Shown here piece by piece: positions 57,636 through 64,000 of a stretch of DNA of 64,000 nt. The notes beneath the pieces are model-generated. The model saw only the letters and a list, made by a program, of their open reading frames with translations. It did not search any database and was not told where the DNA came from. Within the stretch, counting starts at the first letter, position 1. The number at the start of each line of letters is the position of its first letter. The stretch covers positions 620,001-684,000 of the forward strand of contig NZ_JAHXDI010000001.1 of the NCBI RefSeq assembly GCF_023091865.1, written 5' to 3'. The position numbers were made by a program, and so were the translations under genes. The DNA is from Chromohalobacter moromii. GTDB taxonomy: Bacteria > Pseudomonadota > Gammaproteobacteria > Pseudomonadales > Halomonadaceae.

Positions 57636-58991
57636 TCAGCGCGCCGCGATGGCATCGACGGGGGTTGCGTTGCCTGCGGCGGCGTCGCGATAGGCGGCAT
57701 CTTCTTCGGCGAGGACCTGCGGCGAGAAGCGCACCAGCAAGGCACAGAACGATGCCAGCAGTACGGCTAGGCCAAGATAAAACAGCCCTTGCTGATAACT
57801 CAGCGATTCGCTGCGGAACAGAAAGCCCGCCGCCACGGCGCCAGCGTTGCCGCCGGCTCCCACGATGCCGGCCACGGCGCCGAGCGCCTTCTTGTTGATG
57901 AAGGGGACGACGCCGAAGGTGGCGCCTTCCGCCATCTGGGTGAACAGGCTGAAGACCAGCATGATGCCGATGGCGAGTGCCAGCGTCTGCATCTGGGCGA
58001 AGCCCATCAGCGCGATGCCTTCGCAGAACATGGCGATGAACAGCCAGCGCACGCGGCCCTTGAGACCACCCTGGCGGGCAAAAAGATCCGAGAAGATGCC
58101 GCCCAAGGTACGAGCGAACAGGTTCATTAGCCCAAATAGCCCGGCGATGAGTCCGGCAGTGGCCAAGTCGAGCTCGAAGTTATCGAAGAAGTAAATGGCG
58201 GCGATATTGTTGATGGTCAGCTCGACGCCGAAGCAGGCCGCGTAGACGATGAACAGCGCCCAGACGCGCACGTCCCGCATGGCGGCGCCGAAGCTGTGCG
58301 CCATACCGTGTTCCTTTTCGGGATAGGGGAGTTCTCCGCGCGCCCGCAGTGCGTCGAAGTTGCCGTTCGGTGCGTCCTGCGTGAAGACGTAATAGGCAAT
58401 GCCGGTCAGGAACAGCACGATACCGGGCACGACCATGGCCAGACGCCAGCCGAGCGCTTCGTTGACGCCCAGCATCAGAATGCCGGAGAAGACCAGTGGC
58501 ATCAGGATCTGCGTGGTGCCGCCCCCCAGGTTGCCCCAGCCGGCCGTGGTCGCGTTGGCGGTGCCGACGACATTGGGCCCGAACATGATCGAGGAATGAT
58601 ATTGAGTGATCACGAAAGAAGCGCCGATGGCCCCGATCGCCAGTCGTGCCAGCAGGAAGGTCTCGAAGCTGTCGGCCAGGCCGATCAACATCACGGGAAG
58701 CGAGCCGAGGCATAGCAGCCAGGTGTAGGCCTTGCGTGGCCCGATCTTGTCGCAGAGCAGGCCGATGACCAGGCGGACCAGCACCGTGATGGCGACGGAA
58801 GCGATGATGGTATTGCCGATCTGGGCCTTGCTCAGGTCGAGATCTTCGCGCACCACGGCCATCAAGGGCGCGATACCGAACCAGCCGAAGAAGCAGACAT
58901 GGAACGCGAACCATGACATGTGGAAGGCGCGCATCTGCGGTGTCTTGAGGCTGAAAAGCCGTATCTTGTTGGCTTTGTTGCGGATTTCCAT
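57636..58991 (-). CDS. nitrate/nitrite transporter of the MFS NNP family
   Basis: Encodes 451 residues with 12 transmembrane helices. The nitrate signature motifs are clear: GAIGASFVITQYHSSIMFGPNVVGTANATTAGWGNLGGG and, in the second half, VAGIVGAGGNAGAVAAGFLF. It brings nitrate to the cytoplasmic nitrate reductase. It diverges from nasT-nasS. A sigma-54 promoter lies about 140 bases upstream, with an NtrC-type site further up. Confidence 0.92.
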   Translation of the reverse strand: MEIRNKANKIRLFSLKTPQMRAFHMSWFAFHVCFFGWFGIAPLMAVVREDLDLSKAQIGNTIIASVAITVLVRLVIGLLCDKIGPRKAYTWLLCLGSLPVMLIGLADSFETFLLARLAIGAIGASFVITQYHSSIMFGPNVVGTANATTAGWGNLGGGTTQILMPLVFSGILMLGVNEALGWRLAMVVPGIVLFLTGIAYYVFTQDAPNGNFDALRARGELPYPEKEHGMAHSFGAAMRDVRVWALFIVYAACFGVELTINNIAAIYFFDNFELDLATAGLIAGLFGLMNLFARTLGGIFSDLFARQGGLKGRVRWLFIAMFCEGIALMGFAQMQTLALAIGIMLVFSLFTQMAEGATFGVVPFINKKALGAVAGIVGAGGNAGAVAAGFLFRSESLSYQQGLFYLGLAVLLASFCALLVRFSPQVLAEEDAAYRDAAAGNATPVDAIAAR

Positions 58992-59126
58992 GGCTCATCC
59001 TCTAACGTTGGCGTAGCGGTGGTCGAACGAGACGTCGGCAACCTTCGTCATGAAGGGCCGGTCCTGGGGTTCGACGCACTCGTACTCACCTGGTGAGCCT
59101 GGTCCACGTCTTGCTGTCCTATAAAA

Positions 59127-59142
59127 AGCAAAAGGCATGCCA
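59127..59142 (-). promoter_or_regulatory. sigma-54 promoter of the nitrate transporter
   Basis: On the minus strand TGGCATG-CCTT-TTGCT fits TGGCACG-N4-TTGCW with one mismatch outside the invariant GG and GC. Transcription would start near 59115, giving a leader of about 124 bases in which no terminator is evident. A partly complementary copy lies at 59191-59206 on the other strand. Confidence 0.65.
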
Positions 59143-59251
59143 ATGAAGCAGGGCGAGGATGCATGTCCCGGCTTAGCGGTCCATGACGACTCACTGGCAT
59201 GCTTTTGGTGCGTCTTGAAGCGCTATCGCACCGTAGTAATGCACCGATGAC

Positions 59252-59266
59252 GCACTGCTGATGTGC
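59252..59266. promoter_or_regulatory. NtrC-type site between nitrate transporter and nasT
   Basis: GCAC-TGCTGAT-GTGC has the NtrC half-sites at the correct 7-base spacing, though the inner bases deviate from the full consensus. It is about 110 bases upstream of the transporter's -24 element. Confidence 0.45.
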
Positions 59267-59354
59267 AGAGTCCGTGTGGTATGGGCTGCCGAAGGGCATT
59301 ACCTGGCATGTAACCTGCATTACAAATCGACAAGCACCCAGGAGAGGAAAGCGC

Positions 59355-59933
59355 ATGACCGTGAAGGTGCTGATCGTGGATGCGCGTCCGGAACGTTCGC
59401 GAGCACTCGAACATGCGTTGCGTGACGCGGGATTCGAGGTCGTGACGCGTGCCGACGAGCATGACGATCTCTACGCCATCATGACGCGCGTCAAACCGGA
59501 TGCGGTGATCATCGATGCGGCGCTGCCCAGTCGCGATACCTTGGAGCACATGGGGCAACTGGGTCGCCGCTTCCCGAAGCCGATGATCATGCTTGCCGAG
59601 GAAGAAACGCCGGACTTGACGCGCGAAGCGACGAGTGCAGGCGTCAGCGCCTACGTGGTCGAGGACGTGCAACCGGCGCTGGTGCGTTCGATGGTTAACG
59701 TGGCGATTGCGAGCTTCGAAGCGCATCGCGCTCTCAAGGGCGAATTGACCAAGACGCAGACCACGCTCTCTCAGCGACGCACCATTGAGCGCGCCAAGAG
59801 CCAATTGATGGAAATGCACGCGTTCAGTGAAGACGCCGCCTATCAATGGCTACGCAAACGCGCCATGAATCGTCGGCTGACCATTCACGAGGTGGCTCAG
59901 GCCGTCCTGGCCAGCGATGACGTCGAGTCGTAG
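59355..59933 (+). CDS. nasT: NasT, ANTAR-type antitermination regulator
   Basis: Encodes 192 residues. The N-terminal receiver-like domain (KVLIVDARPERSRALEHAL) is followed by a coiled linker and an ANTAR RNA-binding domain at about 130-185 (RRTIERAKSQLMEMHAFSEDAAYQWLRKRAMNRRLTIHEVAQAVL). NasT binds tandem hairpins in nitrate-assimilation leaders to prevent termination, and is held inactive by NasS without nitrate. GGAGAGG precedes the ATG at 59355. nasS follows after 9 bases. Matching leader hairpins are found upstream of nasA. Confidence 0.92.
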   Translation: MTVKVLIVDARPERSRALEHALRDAGFEVVTRADEHDDLYAIMTRVKPDAVIIDAALPSRDTLEHMGQLGRRFPKPMIMLAEEETPDLTREATSAGVSAYVVEDVQPALVRSMVNVAIASFEAHRALKGELTKTQTTLSQRRTIERAKSQLMEMHAFSEDAAYQWLRKRAMNRRLTIHEVAQAVLASDDVES

Positions 59934-59942
59934 GAGACAATG

Positions 59943-61157
59943 ATGAATGAGCCCCAAACGCCTCGAAGCGAGTGGCCCTTGCCCGAGCGCGATACATTGA
60001 CCCTGGGCATGTTGCCGCTCAACGATGCTGCGCCACTGGTGGTGGCGCTAGAACGCGGCTTCTTCGCGACGCATGGGCTAGATGTGTCGCTGCACGTCGA
60101 GTCGTCGTGGGCGGGCTTGCGCGATGGTATGCAGCTCGGACTCCTCGATGGTGCGCAGATGCTGCCCTTGATGCCGCTGGCCTCGACATTGGGACTCGAT
60201 GGACGCTCTACACCGATGCTTTCGGCGCTGACGCTGAACCTCGGGGGTAATGCCATCACTGTGTCCAATGCGTTGTATGCCAGCATGCAGGCAGCCGACC
60301 CTGAGGCCATGGCGCAGTCACCGATCTCCGCCCGTGCATTGGCAGCGGTGGTGCGCCAACGACGGGCCGCCGGCGAGCCGGCGTTGCGTTTCGCTAGCGT
60401 GTATCCATTTTCTTCGCACCGCTATCAGCTACGCTATTGGCTGGCGGAAGGCGGTGTCGACCCCGATCGTGATCTCGAGTTACGCGTGGTGCCCCCGCCC
60501 TTGGTAGCGGAGCAACTCGAGGCCGGTTGGCTGGATGGCTATTGTGTCGGCGAACCCTGGAATACGCTCGCGGCGCGTCGGGATAGCGGCCGCGTGCTGA
60601 TCGGCAGTCATGCCATTTGGCAGCATGGGCAGGAAAAGGTCTTTGCGGTACGCGAGGCATGGGCCGATGCCTATCCGGCCACGCACCGCGCAGTGCTAAG
60701 AGCGCTACTCGAGGCTTGCGCCTGGCTGGACACTCCGGCGCAGCGTATCGAGGCGGCACGTTTGATGTGCGAAAAGGGCTATCTGGACGTGCCCCCCACT
60801 GTGGTGGAGGAAAGCATGGCGGCGGAAGGTACACCGGCGCCGCATGGCGCGAGTGTATTCTATCGGTATGCCGCGAACTTCCCCTGGCGGTCTCATCTAC
60901 GTTGGTATGCTGAACAGATGCGGCGTTGGCAGCACCTGGATGTCAGCGAGCCGATACTTGAGGAATGCCTGGTCCGTTGTGTTCGACCGGACCTGTTTCG
61001 TGAGGCCGCCGATGATCTGGGCGTCAATTACCCGCTGGTGGATACCAAAAGCGAGGGCGAGCATGGGAGCGACTGGGTGATGGAAGGGCGGCATGGTCCG
61101 CTCGATATGGGCGGCGACCGACTGCTGGGCGGTGCCCGGTTCCATCACGCCCCTTAG
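59943..61157 (+). CDS. nasS: NasS, nitrate-binding regulatory protein
   Basis: Encodes 404 residues of the NrtA/SsuA-type periplasmic-binding fold but without a signal peptide, as expected of cytoplasmic NasS. LTLGMLPLNDAAPLVVALERGFFATHGLDV and LDGYCVGEPWNTLAARR are NrtA-type motifs. It binds nitrate or nitrite and releases NasT. GGAG lies 6 bases before the ATG at 59943; a first ATG at 59940 is less well spaced. Confidence 0.9.
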   Translation: MNEPQTPRSEWPLPERDTLTLGMLPLNDAAPLVVALERGFFATHGLDVSLHVESSWAGLRDGMQLGLLDGAQMLPLMPLASTLGLDGRSTPMLSALTLNLGGNAITVSNALYASMQAADPEAMAQSPISARALAAVVRQRRAAGEPALRFASVYPFSSHRYQLRYWLAEGGVDPDRDLELRVVPPPLVAEQLEAGWLDGYCVGEPWNTLAARRDSGRVLIGSHAIWQHGQEKVFAVREAWADAYPATHRAVLRALLEACAWLDTPAQRIEAARLMCEKGYLDVPPTVVEESMAAEGTPAPHGASVFYRYAANFPWRSHLRWYAEQMRRWQHLDVSEPILEECLVRCVRPDLFREAADDLGVNYPLVDTKSEGEHGSDWVMEGRHGPLDMGGDRLLGGARFHHAP

Positions 61158-61170
61158 CCATGACGCCCCA

Positions 61171-61210
61171 TAAATGCCACGCCCCACCATTAGGTGGGGC
61201 GTGGCATTTA
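61171..61210. terminator. bidirectional terminator between nasS and the M23 peptidase gene
   Basis: TAAATGCCACGCCCCACC and GGTGGGGCGTGGCATTTA form an 18-base perfect stem around a short loop (61171-61210). The A/T bases flanking the GC stem serve as tails on both strands. It separates the convergent nasS and peptidase genes. Confidence 0.85.
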
Positions 61211-61233
61211 TTGCTCGAAAATCGTTGCCGGGA

Positions 61234-62895
61234 TCAACCTTCGTCGCCGGTGTCCTCGTCGAGATGCACGCTGGCGATGGCCGGAGTATCGGCGTCGTTT
61301 TCCAGCTTGGCGAGTAACGGTTTGGATTCCTTCTGGAATGCCGCCAATGCCTTGCCTTCCAGACTCTGGTTTTCGGGCAACTTGACGCGCATAGCGTCCA
61401 CGGAACGGTTGTTGACCATTACCTCGTAGTGCAGGTGTGGGCCCGTGCTACCGCCCGTGTTACCGGATAAGGCGATTTTTTGACCCATCTCGACACGATC
61501 ACCTTCAGAGACGAGGCGTTTGGAGAGATGCATGTAGCGCGTCTTGTAGCCGTTGTCGTGGCGAATGACGAGGTAGTTGCCGGCGCCACCCGCCTGATAG
61601 GCGGACTTGATGACGCGGCCGGCAGCCGGTGCATCGACGGGCGTGCCGGTACGCATGGCGAAGTCCGTGCCCCGGTGCGGGCTGATGCGTCCGGTGATCG
61701 GATGCGTGCGTCGCAGGTTGAACGGCGAGCTTATGCGATAGTGGCCTTCGAACGGATACCGGTTGAAGGCGGGATCGAGGCTCTGGCCGTCGGGTGTATA
61801 AAACTGGTCGTCGGCGTTATTGCGTACGACGGTCAGATTCATACGATCGCCTTGGTACTGAGCGGCGAGAATCCGTGAATCGACGCTTTCGCCTTCCAGC
61901 ATGTCGGATTCGACGAGTACCTGGAAATGATCGCCAGCACGCGTATTACGGCGGAAATCCAGTTTCTTCGAGAGTAGGCTCGTCAATTGGGCGACTTCGG
62001 CGCGAGAAAGCCCTGTGGATTCCGCCGACAGAGTGAAGCTTCCGTTGACCGTGCCGGCAAAAAGGCGTTGAGACGGTTCGGTGGCCTTGAGGATGTTGGA
62101 GACGTCGAAATCGTCTTGGGGAGACTTACGCTCGATCAAGTAGCCTTCACGTGCATTTTTCATGACACGCAGTGCGAGCAGGTCGCCTTCCTGATCGAGC
62201 TTGTAATCGAACGAGCGCCCGACACGCCAGCGGGTCAAAGCGCTCTTGTCGGGAATGCTGTCCAGAATGTGCATGACATCGCTGTATCCCAGGCCCAGGG
62301 TACGCTCCGCCGTCAAGGCGAACGTATCGCCTTTCTGTACCGTATAGGTTTCCCATTCCGGCACGAATTCCTGCTGTGTAGCGATCTCGCGCTCAAGATC
62401 GGGGGGGCCGTCCTCGTCGTGCAATTCCGTCGGGTCGATGGAAAAGTCTTCGTAGGACGTTCCGCCTAATGTTGCATCGTCGAGCTCGTCCTCGGAGAGA
62501 AGTCCAGGTAACTGGATGGCCACGTGAAGGGCATCGGCGGCGAGGTAAGGAGGAGCTGCGTGCGCCTTGAAAGCGGGCGCCTCGGCCACGGTGTCATCAG
62601 CCGCATGCGCCTTGTCGACGAAGTCGACATCGACGATTTCCTGAGCCTTGAGCTCACTCAGCGGAATGTCGTGCGTGGTGACGGTTTCCAGGGTGTCGAG
62701 GGCATTGCTCGCCAGCGAAGGAGACGACGAACGAGAAGTGTCGACGTCCTGAGTGATCTGGTGAGTGGCTGAATTGCCACCATTATCGTCGATGACGGTA
62801 ACGATTTTGTGCGCGCCCAGCACGGTCACCATGGTGGCGACCGGTAACAGAATTAATTTATGTGTGCGGGGCAGCGAATGAAGAATCCGCAGCAT
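61234..62895 (-). CDS. M23-family peptidoglycan endopeptidase
   Basis: Encodes 553 residues. An N-terminal segment KLILLPVATMVTVLGAHKIVTVI anchors it to or exports it across the inner membrane. A LysM-like/OapA region (YTVQKGDTFALTAERTLGLGYSDV, about 190-235) precedes the LytM domain with HPITGRISPHRGTDFAMRTGTPVDAPAAGRV and HLHYEVMVN, bearing the zinc ligands. It resembles MepM/YebA, which cuts peptide crosslinks for wall growth. The ribosome site is poor. Confidence 0.88.
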   Translation of the reverse strand: MLRILHSLPRTHKLILLPVATMVTVLGAHKIVTVIDDNGGNSATHQITQDVDTSRSSSPSLASNALDTLETVTTHDIPLSELKAQEIVDVDFVDKAHAADDTVAEAPAFKAHAAPPYLAADALHVAIQLPGLLSEDELDDATLGGTSYEDFSIDPTELHDEDGPPDLEREIATQQEFVPEWETYTVQKGDTFALTAERTLGLGYSDVMHILDSIPDKSALTRWRVGRSFDYKLDQEGDLLALRVMKNAREGYLIERKSPQDDFDVSNILKATEPSQRLFAGTVNGSFTLSAESTGLSRAEVAQLTSLLSKKLDFRRNTRAGDHFQVLVESDMLEGESVDSRILAAQYQGDRMNLTVVRNNADDQFYTPDGQSLDPAFNRYPFEGHYRISSPFNLRRTHPITGRISPHRGTDFAMRTGTPVDAPAAGRVIKSAYQAGGAGNYLVIRHDNGYKTRYMHLSKRLVSEGDRVEMGQKIALSGNTGGSTGPHLHYEVMVNNRSVDAMRVKLPENQSLEGKALAAFQKESKPLLAKLENDADTPAIASVHLDEDTGDEG

Positions 62896-62992
62896 GATGA
62901 ATAGAAGCCGTATACGTGAACGTTAAATAAATAAAAGGCATCGAAACGATAACTCATGCTAAATGAAATGCCTATCCTGTTCATGCATACAG

Positions 62993-63025
62993 TATAGGCA
63001 AGCCGATGTTATCCGCTTGCCTATA
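62993..63025. terminator. hairpin between pirin and M23 genes
   Basis: TATAGGCAAGC and GCTTGCCTATA are perfect 11-base arms around an 11-base loop, 60 bases after the pirin stop codon. No T-run follows. Candidate terminator or regulatory hairpin. Confidence 0.45.
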
Positions 63026-63084
63026 ACGTGGCTATGTTGGTAGTCCTTTACCGGTGCCACGCGATGTACCGTAGCGACATGACT

Positions 63085-63933
63085 TTAGTCGGTCAAGCTG
63101 CCGTCTCGATAGGCCTGCATGGCGGCCTCGAGCTCGTCGCGTGAATTCATCACGAAAGGTCCATAGTGAGCGATGGGCTCGCGATGCGGAGTGCCACGCA
63201 AGAGTAAGGCACCGGCCTTACCGTCAGCTTCCAGAGTGAGCGTATCGCCTTCCTCCAGTACTGCGAGATGACCAGTATTTACCACTTGGTTACCAATCTT
63301 TACCGTCCCTAAATAGGTATATACCAGCAGAGTCTCGTCACCGAGCTGCGTCAGCGACACGGTGCCCGATTCGACCCGCACATCGGCGACGCCGGCATTA
63401 CCCGCCAAGGCATCGAGAGGGCCGTCGACGCTGGCCGTGGCGTTTTGCCAGCGACCGCCGAGAGCGATCAAGTGCGCGGCTTGCCCTTCAAGGTGTGGCA
63501 TGTCCCGCGCGCGTATATCGCGGTAAGTGGCTGTGCTTAGTTTGTCGCGTGCCGGCAGGTTGATCCACAACTGAAAGGCGTGGAGTCCTTGGCTGTCGGT
63601 CAGCGGCATCTCGGAATGAATCATCCCGCGTCCGGTGTGCATCCATTGCGCATCGCCGGCATGAATGGTGCTGCTGTGGCCGAGGTGGTCTTCGTGCGTT
63701 AGCCCCCCGTGAATGACATAGGTGAGCGTCTGCATGCCTCGGTGTGGGTGCGGAGGAAAGCCTCCGATATAGTCATCGGGACGATCGGAGCCCAGTTCGT
63801 CGAGCATGAGGAACGGATCGAGCCCACCCTCGAAGTCGTGGAGGCGTTTGATCTTGACGCCATCGCCATCCTGGCTTGGGTGGCTGGGGCGAATGTGTTT
63901 GATCTGGCGGTCAGTCCGCGTCGTATGTGTCAT
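63085..63933 (-). CDS. pirin-family bicupin protein
   Basis: Encodes 282 residues. The N-terminal cupin holds the pirin motif FPPHPHRGMQTLTYVIHGGLTHED and QWMHTGRGMIHSE, supplying the metal histidines and glutamate; a second cupin follows. Pirins can act as quercetin dioxygenases or redox-sensing partners. GAGGG precedes the ATG at 63933. It follows the window edge, so its upstream neighbours are unknown. Confidence 0.9.
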   Translation of the reverse strand: MTHTTRTDRQIKHIRPSHPSQDGDGVKIKRLHDFEGGLDPFLMLDELGSDRPDDYIGGFPPHPHRGMQTLTYVIHGGLTHEDHLGHSSTIHAGDAQWMHTGRGMIHSEMPLTDSQGLHAFQLWINLPARDKLSTATYRDIRARDMPHLEGQAAHLIALGGRWQNATASVDGPLDALAGNAGVADVRVESGTVSLTQLGDETLLVYTYLGTVKIGNQVVNTGHLAVLEEGDTLTLEADGKAGALLLRGTPHREPIAHYGPFVMNSRDELEAAMQAYRDGSLTD

Positions 63934-64000
63934 GGTGAGCCCTCTTGATGACCATGCCTGGCATTCTAGTTCGTATTTTTCGAAAATTAATCGCATATTT

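Larger units (their letters stand above)
58992..59354. other. divergent region between nitrate transporter and nasT
   Basis: This 363-base gap holds the sigma-54 and NtrC elements above and the inverted arms AAAAGGCATGCCAATGA (59130-59146) and TCACTGGCATGCTTTT (59191-59206). The plus-strand arm is followed by TTGGT rather than TTGCW, so it is at best a poor sigma-54 promoter toward nasT. Nothing else is recognised. Confidence 0.5.

Noticed and set aside
59129-59206. Long inverted repeat first read as a terminator of a nitrate transporter leader
   Set aside because: Its minus-strand arm plus T-rich tail is a better match to a sigma-54 -24/-12 promoter, and it lies upstream of the gene, not inside a mapped transcript.
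59194-59209. Sigma-54 promoter toward nasT on the plus strand
   Set aside because: TGGCATG is present but the -12 block reads TTGGT instead of TTGCW, losing the invariant C.

Overview
This 64 kb window looks like a chromosomal segment of a high-GC gammaproteobacterium. The Halomonadaceae (Halomonas/Chromohalobacter type) are the best guess. That rests on acidic protein composition, a betaine-type binding protein with a GbsR-like regulator, a NasS/NasT nitrate control pair and sigma-54/NtrC-style nitrogen promoters. The genus is inference, because no rRNA or marker gene is present. Long open frames lie opposite most genes. They are codon-composition shadows and are not annotated.

Layout. 0.1-6.1 kb: OprB-type porin, dihydroxyacetophenone-dioxygenase-like cupin, zinc alcohol dehydrogenase, and a Pat-type acyl-CoA-synthetase-like/GNAT protein acetyltransferase. 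6.2-8.5 kb: a GbsR-like regulator with a perfect 22-bp palindrome at its start, an isochorismatase-fold hydrolase, and a frameshifted betaine-binding protein. 8.6-10.6 kb: DUF7282 secreted protein, RskA-type anti-sigma factor and ECF sigma factor. 10.7-13.1 kb: a chemoreceptor behind a near-perfect sigma-28 promoter. 13.5-14.7 kb: TerC/Alx behind a yybP-ykoY (Mn2+) riboswitch. 14.7-22.7 kb: membrane sulfatase-like enzyme, SLC13-type permease, esterase, DUF938 protein, zinc ribbon protein, PIN-PhoH ATPase and a sugar-nucleotide-type epimerase. 22.8-31.2 kb: a cyanophycin operon (cphB-cphA-iadA), divergent from an ATP-grasp ligase and a CocE/NonD hydrolase. 31.2-39.6 kb: divergent nitrate/nitrite assimilation operons (nirD, nirB and a flavoprotein on one side; nasA and cobA on the other). 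39.6-45.7 kb: LysR/EamA pair, LysR regulator, beta-alanine:pyruvate-type aminotransferase and methylmalonate-semialdehyde dehydrogenase. 45.7-49.4 kb: GFA protein, serine hydrolase, LysE exporter with divergent Lrp, peroxiredoxin. 49.5-57.5 kb: reductive pyrimidine catabolism (RutR-like TetR, preA, preT, dihydropyrimidinase, beta-ureidopropionase, NCS1 permease). 57.6-61.2 kb: nitrate MFS transporter and nasT-nasS. 61.2-63.9 kb: M23 peptidase and pirin.

The unifying theme is nitrogen: nitrate uptake and reduction, pyrimidine nitrogen salvage, beta-alanine disposal and cyanophycin nitrogen storage. The most informative reading is regulatory. The nasA leader contains, in order, an NtrC-type palindrome, a sigma-54 -24/-12 element, two adjacent stem-loops with six-base loops carrying A at position 1 and G at position 4 (the ANTAR target pattern), and an intrinsic terminator. 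The divergent nirB operon has a parallel arrangement, and the nitrate transporter has its own sigma-54 and NtrC elements. The ANTAR protein NasT and its nitrate sensor NasS are encoded 20 kb away. This predicts dual gating by nitrogen limitation and nitrate. No CRISPR array, tRNA, rRNA, insertion sequence or prophage was seen.
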